The notes under the pieces were generated by a model. It searched no databases. It had not been told where the DNA came from and worked only from the letters and a program-made list of their open reading frames with translations. Below are positions 20,158-30,800 of a stretch of DNA of 64,000 bases, in pieces (the stretch's first letter is position 1; every line of letters starts with the position of its first letter). Position numbers and translations under genes: made by a program. Origin of the DNA: Macrosoma leucophasiata (taxonomy: Eukaryota > Arthropoda > Insecta > Lepidoptera > Hedylidae); the NCBI GenBank assembly GCA_036365455.1, contig JAWQUS010000022.1:2232001-2296000 (forward strand), read 5' to 3'.

Positions 20158-20488
20158 GCGCGCATAGCCCCGCGGCTGGTGTACAAGCACTACGGGCGCT
20201 GTCGGGTAGTGTGATGGGTGACCGCTAGAGGCAGATTAAATGCGAGTTTCCGTGCTTCGGAGGGCACGTTAAACCGTCGGTCCCGGTTGCTATCGACACA
20301 TAGCAGTCGTTAATCCTTGTCGGAGGCCTTATGGGCGGTTTGAAAACATCCGACAGCGGGTTAGCCACTAACCCACCCACCTCCACCAATCCGCATTGGA
20401 GCAGAGTGGTGGAGTAAGCTCCAGGCCTCCCCCCAAAAAAAGGGGAGACTCGTGCCCAGCAGTGGGACGTATAATGGGTTGCCATTAT
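20158..20488 (+). mobile_element. 5S rRNA-derived SINE with internal deletion
   Basis: The family head lacks about 23 bp (the GATCG-TAAG-CGATC hairpin and following bases), going from GGCTGGTGTA to CAAGCACTACGGGCGC. Body and tail are complete. Confidence 0.78.
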
Positions 20489-20551
20489 TATAACCGATTT
20501 TTTGTTTTACCAACTCAAAACATTCTTAAACTACCCAAGATATAAATAAAC

Positions 20552-20695
20552 TCCCTTATTCATAACCGTACATTAGATACGTTTTAGCTATAGAATGCTT
20601 TGTCTTTGTCAGTTGCATTGTCAAATGTGCAGGATAGAAAGAGACAAAGGAGAGATTAGCAACACCAGCTAAAATACGATTATTAATAAGGGGGA
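20552..20695. mobile_element. Short MITE with TCCCTTATTCATAA ends
   Basis: This is an uninterrupted relative of 18953-19443. The left end CCCTTATTCATAACCGTACA pairs loosely with the right end CGATTATTAATAAGGGGGA. It shares TTTAGCTATAGAATGC, the site where mariner landed in the other copy. Confidence 0.7.
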
Positions 20696-20954
20696 AAGTG
20701 TTTAATAAGCAGGTGGATAAACACAAGATATTTATAAACAGTACATTCTAACGTCACTGACTTTCAAATTAGGTTTTCAGCAACTGATTTACGATAAATA
20801 GTTTCAATTTTGAAGGCAAATTGAAACAACCACAAAAATTTCACCTTGTACTGTAAAGCTACTAAAGTGGGGAAAAAAGCTGAAAAAAATTTCCGAAATG
20901 ACGCACTGTTTCTTAGTCTATGAAGTACAGATAAAGCGATGATATATTTTTTTT

Positions 20955-21120
20955 AAGTAATGGCATCGCTATGTCGCATTTTGCCAATATCAAGTAAAAA
21001 TATATTTCGTATTGTCAAAAATTTTCAAGAAAATTCAAGAATCTTCAAGAATTGCGTTGTTTTTTTTTTAAGTGGCAACCAATCATGCTGTTCACATTGA
21101 TGTTAAGCGATGACTGCATT
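20955..21120. repeat. Fragments of two dispersed repeats
   Basis: ATGGCATCGCTATGTCGCAT matches the repeat at 50548-50940. AAGTGGCAACCAATCATGCT onward matches the poly(A) SINE in reverse. Confidence 0.5.
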
Positions 21121-21806
21121 TACGTAATACTTGAACTCTCCTTAACTCACACTGATAGTAAGTGAACCAAGGAATTATAATTACATAAGACATTTAGTGG
21201 ACTTTTTTGTCACCACGGCACACCGCGGACACTTTGCCAAGATTCCATACAAACGCTCAATTTGGTCTCTATTAAACAGACATCAATCAGTGACGTGTAT
21301 TTACACGTGCACCTGTGTGCGTAGCACGTAGAGAATACCAACCGTCGCCCATAAGAGAGGAGGTTGGGTGAGGCGGGGAAATCGGGCGGGATGTCGAAGT
21401 GTCAATTCTATACGTAGTATTATTACATATTCTCTGACCACGGTAAAAAATTGAGTGACATATTACACTAGGTATATTACTGAAGAGACATCGGAGTAGT
21501 TATAAGACTGTATAATATTACATGTTTTAAAATATTTTAAGTGATATATTCAACAAGTAGGTATACCATCGCTTTACCTTCTATATCTATGTTTGAAGAC
21601 ACAAAAATATAAAATTACACACTGTATATATTATCTTATTTTACTTCTATGGTATAAATCAGTTATATTCAGACCGTACGTAAATTGAGATGCCTAATTT
21701 AAACCGCGAATCATTTTAAAATTTTCATACTCTGCGCAATGTTTCCCTGAATCTTGGGGAGATTTTTCTAAGTTGGCAACACCACGCTGAATCTAATTTA
21801 TCAGGT

Positions 21807-22270
21807 AAAGGAGATGTTGCGAGCTCGGCTCTGGTTCGTACACGTCCTCAAAAATAGGGTACTTTAAAGAAGAATCCGAAAAAAATACAATTAATTAATT
21901 CAAGAATATATTTTAGAGTTACAACCACATTGAATTCAAACGATATTAACATTTTCAACCATGTAAAACATGGCGGCGATACAGCCGACACTTGAGATCA
22001 ATCGATTTCGATAGAATTTCTTTTATCTCAAAGTACTATATAATCAAAATACATTTAAAAAATGAAAATGTCAAAATGACATCGCCTGCCATATTCGCCA
22101 TGTTGGTTTTGAGTAGCAATTCTAACTGCAAATAATGTTTTGTAACTGCAAACAAAGCTAAATATGTGAAAATATGCAGTAAAAAACGTTATTATATTGA
22201 TTTTGCCTGTTTAATGATATTGTGTACAATACATGGCCGGAGATCCATACATTTTTGCAACATCTCCTTT
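21807..22270 (+). mobile_element. MITE with AAAGGAGATGTTGC terminal inverted repeats
   Basis: This is a complete copy with both 14-bp ends, very similar to 2777-3247. The flanking bases (GGT before, TGTACA after) show no clear target duplication. Confidence 0.8.
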
Positions 22271-22479
22271 TGTACATTCTTAATTACTTGCGAGCTTTAA
22301 ACTGGAATAATATAAACGGGGGTTGTTCAATCGTTTGTTTCATTTATATTGTTACCTACAGAGGTGGCTCTTCCTTAAGAGCGCTGGTGCAGTGCACTCC
22401 CGAAAATTATATTCTTACTTAACAATAATATATTCAGTCAGTTATTTTGCCGTTTTTCTTTTAAATAAATACTTAAAAC

Positions 22480-22850
22480 TAGCTGACCCGGCAAACTTCG
22501 TATTGCCTCACAATGAAATAATGTGTCAAAGGTTTGATAGATACGGATTTGACGGATTCTATTTGTATAGGAAAATGAAATTAAATGTGGAGATTCCCGT
22601 GGGAATGAGTGATTTTCCCGAAGTAAAAAGTAGCCTTAATGTTGGCCAGGCTTAGTATACACCCACCGCAAAAAGTTTCATTCGAATCCGTCCAGTATCT
22701 TCGGAGATTAGCCTGGACAAAGGGACAAACAGACAGACAAAAAATTTAAAAATCATTGAAGTGTTCTAATACTATTTTACCATCGTTTTTCGTAAATATA
22801 TGTATACAATGTACAGACACGCGGGTTTCACTGTTTTATTATATGTATAT
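22480..22850 (+). repeat. GCTGACCCGG dispersed repeat, long variant
   Basis: It starts ACTAGCTGACCCGGCAAACT and continues with TTCATTCGAATCCGTCCAGT and a GGACAAACAGACAGACAAAA tract, like 28660-29025 in reverse. Confidence 0.6.
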
Positions 22851-23012
22851 AGAAGATGTATAGATAGATGAAATGAGAAAAGAAGTAGGTATGTATTTTT
22901 TTGTGACCCTCCACTAAAAAACGTCAGGAGCCGCCTCTGGTTACCTACTTCAATTTATGTGATACTTGTTTAAATCCCGAAGTATAGATAGATACGTTTT
23001 ATCCATTTCAGT

Positions 23013-23528
23013 AAAGGAGATGTTGCAAAAATGTATGCACCTCCGGCCATGTATTGTACACAATATCATTAACAGGCAAAATCAATATAAAAACGTTTTT
23101 TACTGCATATTTTCACTTCTTTAGCTTTGTTTGCAGTTACAAAATATTATTTGCAGTAAGAATTGCAACTCAAACCAACATGGCGAATATGGCGGACGAT
23201 GTCATTTTGACATTTTCATTTTTTAAATTGTTTTTTGATTATATAGAAATTGGAGAAAAAAGTAATATTTTCTGAATACTATCGAAATCGATTTCATGTG
23301 TTAATACTAAGAACTTAAACTGATCGATTTCCAATTTAACGAAGCGTCGTCTGTGTCGCCGCCATGTTGAATATGGTTGAAAATGATAAAATCGTTTAAA
23401 TTAAATGTGGTAGTAACTCTAAAATATATACTTGAATAAATTAATTACATTTTTTTCGAATTCTTCTTTAATTTACCCATTTTTTGACGACGTGTATGAT
23501 CTAGAGCCGAGCTTGCAACATCTCCTTT
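23013..23528 (-). mobile_element. MITE with AAAGGAG ends, reverse copy
   Basis: Both terminal repeats are present (AAAGGAGATGTTGCAAAAAT on the left, GCTTGCAACATCTCCTTT on the right). The internal sequence is inverted relative to 21807-22270. Confidence 0.8.
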
Positions 23529-23539
23529 ACACATGTCTT

Positions 23540-23886
23540 GCGCGCATGGCCCAGCGGCTGGTGTAGATCGTAAGCGATCTACTCGGTTAAGCACTACGGG
23601 CGCGGTCGGGTAGTGTGATGGGTGACCGCTAGAGGCAAATTAAATGCGCGTTTCCGTGCTTCGGAGGGGCACGGTCCCGGTTGCTATCGATAGATAGCAG
23701 TCGTTAAACCTTGTCAGAGGCCTTAGGGGCGGTTTGAAAACATCCGACAGCGTGTTGGCCACTAACCCACCCACCTCCGCCAATCAGCATTGGAGCAACG
23801 TGGCGGAGTAAGCTCCAGGCCTCCCCCCAAAAAGGGGAGAGACTCGTGCCCCTAGGACGTATAATGGGTTTCCATTATTATTATTA
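23540..23886 (+). mobile_element. 5S rRNA-derived SINE, near full length
   Basis: The complete 5S-like head is at 23540-23640 (GATCGTAAGCGATC, TTAAGCACTACGGGCGCGG, GTGATGGGTGACCGC), with small losses in the body. It begins 12 bp after the MITE at 23013-23528. Confidence 0.82.
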
Positions 23887-24317
23887 AACATGTCTTTTAA
23901 TATTTTGTCTTAAATGCGGTCTAAATGCTTATTTATTGTTTATTCTTAATATAGAAATGGGCGAAAAGAATACAATTTTACTTTTATTTATCTGTAATCA
24001 TTTATCAATGTTTTTTATTTAATTATTTAGCTTTTCTCAAAAAAATAATTGGTCGTTAGGTTAAAATATTCTCAATGTATTACACCTATTGAATGATTGT
24101 TCGAATGAAACCCATTTCTATTTCTCTACAACTAATTATGTCATACAAGTATAGATTATTGTGACATCGAGGCATAAAAACATCTCAATATGTATTGATG
24201 TAATGATATTTAGTTTGATATAATATGTTGAACACCGCGTACAGTTTTATGAGGCCCGTTTGGAAAAATTGTATATTATTATAGTTTTTACAGAAGTATT
24301 GGGTTTTTCCTTTCTTT

Positions 24318-24445
24318 TTAAGTTAGGTGGCAAACAAGCATGCAGCTCATATAAATGTTAAGTGATGACTGCAGCCTTTAGATATTTACACAAAAAAGCC
24401 AAAGGTCTAAATGCAGATGTGTTGCCACCCCTGAGACCTAAGTTG
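24318..24445 (-). mobile_element. Poly(A) SINE fragment
   Basis: It contains TTAGGTGGCAAACAAGCATG and TGTTAAGTGATGACTGCAGC, the 3' half of the SINE in reverse. Confidence 0.6.
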
Positions 24446-24511
24446 TTGTCTGTGTATAGTTATGAACATAGGCATTCTACTAGTCAAAGTAAGTACTATT
24501 TATATTATAAC

Positions 24512-24819
24512 GTAACTTCACGCCTGTAATCCCCGAGGGGGTAGGCAGAGTTAAATGCATGCATTTAAGCATACAAGCAAACACCCACGATTCGCCGGTT
24601 ACGTTTTGGCCCATGTAACAGGTGGGGAGCCTGTTGACATCTCCGGGCACATTACCAAACTTCGAGGTACTGGGAAGTTTCCAGTATATGGACAAATCCC
24701 AATAAAACCAGCAATAAAGGACTTCACACCATTATCTCTGATAACCCACGACCCAGGAATCGAACCCAGGACCTCAACGTAGTAGTAGTGGCCTGCTACC
24801 ACTCGACTACTGAGGCAGC
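24512..24819 (-). mobile_element. tRNA-derived SINE, full length
   Basis: On the minus strand, a head with pol III A-box-like sequence and B box (GGGTTCGATTCCTGGG, 24755-24770) leads into the common body and the ACGTAAC/GGCGTGAAGTTACGT-type end. The open frames on both strands are by-products. Confidence 0.78.
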
Positions 24820-25012
24820 TAATATTGTATGTAACTACAATTTTCTAAACGGGCAACACCACTCGGTTTGTATAAAAATATCTATTCTATCAGATATTTG
24901 TACGTTCACATATTTATATACTAATGCTCTTACACTATACGAATTAAGTATGGCCGAGACTACGTTTGGTTTAGCATTAAATATACATAATTGTTTAATT
25001 ACTTTTATATGT

Positions 25013-25450
25013 AGCTGACCCGGCAAACTTCGTATTGCCTCAGAATGAAAATATGACATGTGTCAAAGAAATAAAACTATTTTTACGGATTTATCTCGCG
25101 TATATTAAACTAAGATGATTTTTAAAATCAACCCGTTCGCTTTTCAGCTTCCGTGGTCATCTTAGTTTAATATACGCGAGATAAATCCGTAAAAATAGTT
25201 TTATTTCAATGAGTGTAGCTCGCGAAAACCTAAGAACATATCATGTGTCAAAGGTTTGATAGATACGGACTATTTGTATGGGAAAATGAAATGATGGTTT
25301 TTACTATTTCCCTTCAATTTCGTCATATTTTCTTACCTTCTAAACACTGGACTTCCAAAAATCATTCAAAATCAATATTAGCCAAATCGGTCCAGCTATT
25401 CGCGTGATGCCGTGACCAAGGAAAACGGGTTGCATTTCTATATGTATAGA
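25013..25450 (+). repeat. GCTGACCCGG repeat interrupted by a foldback
   Basis: The repeat runs 25013-25072 and resumes at about 25240. The 11-mer ATGTGTCAAAG flanks the interruption on both sides. Confidence 0.6.
25073..25236. mobile_element. Foldback element with ATATACGCGAGATAAATCCG arms
   Basis: Arms of about 45 bp (CGGATTTATCTCGCGTATAT and its complement) surround a loop with CGCTTTTCAGCTTCCGTGGTC. GTAGCTCGCGAAAACCTAAG follows. Related copies are at 9410 and 40497. Confidence 0.7.
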
Positions 25451-25454
25451 TGAA

Positions 25455-25665
25455 GGTTGCGACAAGCATGCAGTTCACATTGATGTTAAGTGATGACTGC
25501 AGCCTATAGACATCCATACAAAGAGCAGATATCAAAATGCAGATGCATTACCACCTCTGAGACCGTAGTTGTTATGTCTCTGTGATAGTGAAAGGGTCAT
25601 ACATTACCATCTAACCGGAACACGATAGTGCTGAACACTACTATTTGGCGGCAGATAGATTAATT
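25455..25665 (-). mobile_element. Poly(A) SINE fragment
   Basis: It has the family order in reverse from CAAGCATGCAGTTCACATTG to GATAGTGCTGAACACTACTA. Confidence 0.65.
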
Positions 25666-25685
25666 GAAATGTTGATATCGTATTA

Positions 25686-26024
25686 GGGGTCGTTCATAAA
25701 TTATGTAAGGCGTTTAGGGGAGGGGGGGTGTTGACTGAATATTATAACTTCTTACTATAGGTAAGGGGGGCAGAGAATCTAAAATTACGTAAGATTTGAA
25801 ATTGAAAATTCTACCACTTTCGCGCTAAAAATTGGCATTATTGAATAGCGCCATCTGTACTTCATCTCTTCAACTTGATATTGAATCTTACAAAAATCTT
25901 TTCTTACGAAAATTTCTTATTAAGGGGCAGGGGGGACTAGTCGTAATCTTATGATGTCTTACAGTAGGGGGAGAGGGGGTCAAATTAGCCCTCAAAACCT
26001 CTTACGTAATTTATGAACGACCCC
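25686..26024. mobile_element. MITE with GGGGTCGTTCATAAATTA ends, TTA duplication
   Basis: The ends GGGGTCGTTCATAAATTATG and its complement match over 24 bp. TTA is duplicated (25683-25685, 26025-26027). G-rich blocks (GGGGAGGGGGGG; GGGGAGAGGGGG) lie inside each end. There is no coding. Confidence 0.82.
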
Positions 26025-26552
26025 TTAGACTTAATCTAAAAATATTGTATGTGAATGCAGTCGAGATATAATTATCTAGAAATCTACAAATTTATTTGGA
26101 AGTTATTGTCGATATGACTTTTCCATTGTATTCTTGAATAAACCAGTTCAAAATGTTACAAAAAATCCTACTATAGTTATGCACTGAAGTTAAAACACTT
26201 ATTTTTAGTACAAAATTACTTCTAAATATAAAAAAAAAATACACTTAGTCCGAACTAAAAAAAATGTTTAAATTAAGTGATCACATGGTTTTTTTTTAAA
26301 TAGACAAAAGTATTATTTAAATTAATTATTTGACGTCTTTTTAAATATTTCAGTTTTTTTTTTAATTTGTTTAAAGCTTAGGAAATGGTGAAAGTGAATG
26401 TTCACTGGATGAAAGAAACATTAGTTTCAAAACAAGATTCATACAAATATAAGTGTTAAGGTGTAATTCCACCGGTATCGCTGAAATGTGCGGCACAGTT
26501 ATGCACAATGTGCGACAAAAATGTTTATTCTGGACGACTCACTCACTACCTT

Positions 26553-26760
26553 AGTACAAATATGAACAGTGTGGAAACTACGTACAAAATGTTGAAGCGT
26601 CACACGCACACAAACATGCGCATCGACGAGGCCTCTAAGCGGTTCTCGCGGTGCTGCAGTACCGAGTCACTCGCGACATCGAGCGTCGATGCGCATGTTT
26701 GTGTTAGTGTGCCGTTTCGAACGTTTTGTACGTAATTTCCATACTGTTCATATTTGTACT
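26553..26760. repeat. Foldback element, arms of about 80 bp
   Basis: The left arm AGTACAAATATGAACAGTGT onward and the right arm 26670-26760 are inverted copies with scattered differences. The shared middle is CACACAAACATGCGCATCGA against its complement. It lies 3' of Lachesin. Confidence 0.65.
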
Positions 26761-26821
26761 GTGTCACTACGAGGCCTGGACTTGGAACAAAATGTTAGTT
26801 ATAAAATGTGCAGCACAGAGG

Positions 26822-26887
26822 CATCGTGTAAGCTCCAGGCCTCCCCCCAAAAAGGGGAGAGACTCATACCCAGCAGTGGGACGTATC
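26822..26887 (+). mobile_element. 5S rRNA-derived SINE, tail only
   Basis: GTAAGCTCCAGGCCTCCCCC to CCCAGCAGTGGGACGTAT is the last 66 bases of the family. Confidence 0.65.
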
Positions 26888-26980
26888 GGATTGCGGTGAG
26901 CGGATCTGGTCTACGTGTGTTCCTACTATTAGGCGGCGCTCACATTAGGTCATTGTGCACACTAATACGACTATAGCTTA

Positions 26981-27105
26981 AGTCTAAATGAGGACAACCA
27001 GAATAAGAGCTGCGGTAATGTAGGGTGTGATCAGTACGGCGTTCGATTTATGAACAAGAGGGTCCAATCGTAGGCCTGAGTAGTTAATATCTGGGATTGA
27101 CGACT
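26981..27105 (-). CDS. Lac: Lachesin terminal exon b (alternative GPI tail)
   Basis: After a T-rich tract and TTTACAG the exon gives, with the G of exon 8, ESSIPDINYSGLRLDPLVHK, then a 20-residue hydrophobic end (NAVLITPYITAALILVVLI) and TAG. The phase matches exon 8, and the coding length (125 nt with stop) equals exon a. The tail has the form of a GPI attachment signal, so an alternative isoform is likely. It is not part of any repeat I see. Confidence 0.7.
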
Positions 27106-27728
27106 CTGTAAAAAAGGAAATATAATTCGTTAATACCACTGAAGTGATAAACAGTTTATAATCGTTGTTTTTATATTTTTTTTTCGTAATACACATGCTA
27201 GTGAAATATTTTAAAAGAAATATGAAAAAAAAATCGACTCTAAGCGGGGTTTGAACGCGCGACCCCTGGGAATCTAGTCCAGCCGCTCTCCCTTGAACTG
27301 AGCTTCCGAAGTCCACAACTGATCGTCAAATCTTTCCTTCACATTTATCACCGACCCTAAATCAAAAAGGGAAAGCAAAATTTGACGCGTCGGTGTGGGA
27401 CTTCGGTAGCTTAGTGGTAAAGCGGCTGGACTGGTTATCCTGAGATCGCAGGTTCGATTCCTGCCCGAAGTCAATTTATTCTTTCCGTTTTTCTTTAATT
27501 ATTTGAGAAAAAAGTAGGTAAACTAATTTTCAACACAAATCAAAGTTCTACATAAAACTAATGCATGTCGTACTTTAAAATATAATGTCAATACTAATTG
27601 TAAACTACTATAATTATATTCTTAAAAAGATATTACAAATACTACTATGCAGTACACGAAAATTTTAAATACCACCGAGTGAAGTTGTCTACGTAAACTT
27701 TACGTCAGCCTCATACTCACACACTCAC

Positions 27729-27824
<96 letters not shown>

Positions 27825-30800
27825 CACGTAGACATGAACACACACAACAGAGGCAATTTTAACACACGCATACAAAACCCACACACACACACACACTATA
27901 CACGTAGCTTAGAAAAAATATCTTTCATAGGCGGTGCGAAGGTCGAAAGTTTTACCTACACATCATTAGGGGTAAAATTACCCCTTCATATAAATATATA
28001 CATAAACTCACCTGCAAGCGACCCTGGCCGCGTAAACTCCGGCCAGTACCGTGGCGACCGTGGGAGCTAAGGACGTGGCGGCGTTGTACCGCGTCTGAAC
28101 GCAGGCAGGCGGGCACACTGGTATAATGGTTTCTACGACAATGGCAATCATGCTTAAATAATATATCATGCACAATTACCTACATGTTTGAAAGAATCAT
28201 GGCTAGATTTGTACGGAAATTAAAATAAAACCTGAGCAATTCGTGTTAGAAGTGAATCCTTCAAAAATGTTCATAACAGACACTGTATAATGCTACCTGT
28301 CTCATTTTCTCCCACGTTAAATCTTATGAATTTATGTGTCTGTCTCTTTTTACTGTTGCTTTTTCGTTTCATCGACTTTGACCATGATCATAGTGGGTGG
28401 TAGTGGTAGGAGAGCCCAAGGGTGCCTTAGGGCACCTATTTAACATTTTCAGAAAGCCGTCATGGGGTTACCCTGTTCCAAATCATCAGAATTTTGGCTA
28501 TATTCAAAATCATCTCAGAATATCTGACACATTCTTGATTCGATGGATGACGTGACCTTATAAGGGTTATAAATTGTAGGTGAAAAAGCTGCGTATAATC
28601 TACGCGCGGCAGCCACGCAGGCAAAGTTGACAATCATTGCCGCGCAAACCGATATATCTATACATATAATAAAACAGTAAAATCCGCGTGTCTGTACATT
28701 GTATATATTTACGAAAAACCAATTGGGGGCGATGTTAAAATAGTATTAGAACACTTTTCAATGATTTTTAAATTTTTTGTCTGTCTGTCCCTTTGTCCAG
28801 GCTAATCTCCGAAGATACTGGACGGATGCGAATGAAACTTTTTGTGGTGTATAGATACTAAGCCTGGCCAACATTTAGGCTACTTTTTACTGCGAGAACA
28901 TCACACATTCCCACGGGAATCTCTACATTTAATTTCATTTTCCTATACAAATAGTCCGTATCTATCAAACCTTTGACACATTATTTCATTGTGAGGCATT
29001 ACGAAGTTTGCCGGGTCAGCTAGTAAAAAATAAAATTTGATTGTTCTAACTAATACTAAAGTCCTAAAAGCGCGCGAGCGAGCGACTGAATGAATGACTG
29101 AAGCTCCTTTTATGCAATCTCAAAAACGGACAGCGAACGGTTCGCCGCGCGGCACGTTCGAGCGCGGCAACAATCATTTTTTTTTTTTATGTAATTGAAG
29201 TGGTAAACAAGCATGCAGTTCACATTGATGTTAAGTGATGACTGCAGCCTATAGACACTCACACAAAGACCAAGGTCAAAATGCAAATGCGTTACCACTC
29301 CTGAGGCCTAAGGTGTTATGCCTCTGTGCCGGAAATTACAGGGCCGTACATTACCACCTGACCGGAACACGATAGTGCTGAACACTACCATTTAGCGGCA
29401 AGATCAATGGTTTGCCGCGGTTATTTGTACGTAGCCTTAAATGAACGCGATCGAAGCTTCAACTCAAAATTCTGACAATTTGGAAGGGAGATAAGCTCGC
29501 GGCTGCTTTTTGAAAAGTTTTAATAGATGCCCTAAATGCGCTCTATATGGGTAGAGACACTCGAAGTGTGGAACTTGCAATGATTCTTTACGGTATTCAT
29601 AGAAAACTATATAACTGAAAGTCATGCTACATGGCGCATGCACGGACCAGCTATCCAATGGACATACAAGTACAAAAAACGTACAGTCCCCTATTGCTCA
29701 TCGACTTCAGGAAAGAGTCTTCCGCTAATTAGAGCGTTTTCTCATTCGCACACTACCTATGTGACGTTTGGCCGCAATGCATTTTGGAACACAGTCAAAT
29801 GGTTGTCCAAATAAATTATTTTTCTTCCCTTTTTTTTAAATTTATAATGGCATTGCTCTTACGCGTATTGCCAATGACAAGTAAAACGATATTTAGTATT
29901 CGTTTAAAAGCAACGTAAAAGTTAGTAGTTAGTTAGTTACAGTTCAGTCAGTCAATTATTAATTATGTCAGTCAGTAATTCGAGTAAAGCGATGGCTACT
30001 TTACCAGAACATTTACAATGAACTTTTGGAGGCAACCTGAAAGGCCGTGTTTTAGCACTGTTATTCTATTTCACTATACACGGGCACTGTAATAAACCTA
30101 TATCAAACAAAATGTCACCAACTTTATTTAATTAAATTCAAAAATACACTAAGAAAATGAAATAAAATAGAGCAGCACACGCTTCTTTCAAGGTTCCCGT
30201 CAAAACTCCTTTCTCTTTCTTATCAAACAAGCGCAAGTTTAAAAAGGATTAAATAAAAAGAAAAGAAACATATATTTTGACTTACAGCGAGACACATACA
30301 ACAGACATAAAACGTGGATAATAGAGAAAAGACAACACAATTTCTAAAATTAACACATATACACGTAATATGTGTCTCACGGCTGCCAAAAAGGTGTCCT
30401 GTTCAGCAAATGTCAGGTACCTTGTATATGAAGGTACCTGACATTTGCTGATTTTCAACAGGACCCTTAGAGTGAGTGAACCACGGATGTCAAATTTATA
30501 ATAGGTATAATTGTACTAATACTTATACATGGTACATAGTGTACATACATCCGGATATAATACAGATAATAAGCCATTAAAATTAACTAAGTATGTTACT
30601 TAATAAAACGATAAATGTAATGCACTTTATTTTTAAAGAAAAAATGGAAAGAAAAATTTGACTTCAGGCGAGACTCGAACTCGCGACCTACTGGGAATCT
30701 AGTCCAGCCGCTCTTCCAATTGAGCTACTGAAGCCCTGCCCGATTTGTCAAATCTTTCCTTCACATCTATTGCATTGCTTTATGGTAGCAGCAGCGCCAT

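Noticed and set aside
29464..29658. 64-codon frame found again at 31863-32090
   Set aside because: The repetition comes from the tandem duplication, not from protein conservation; the protein is not recognised.
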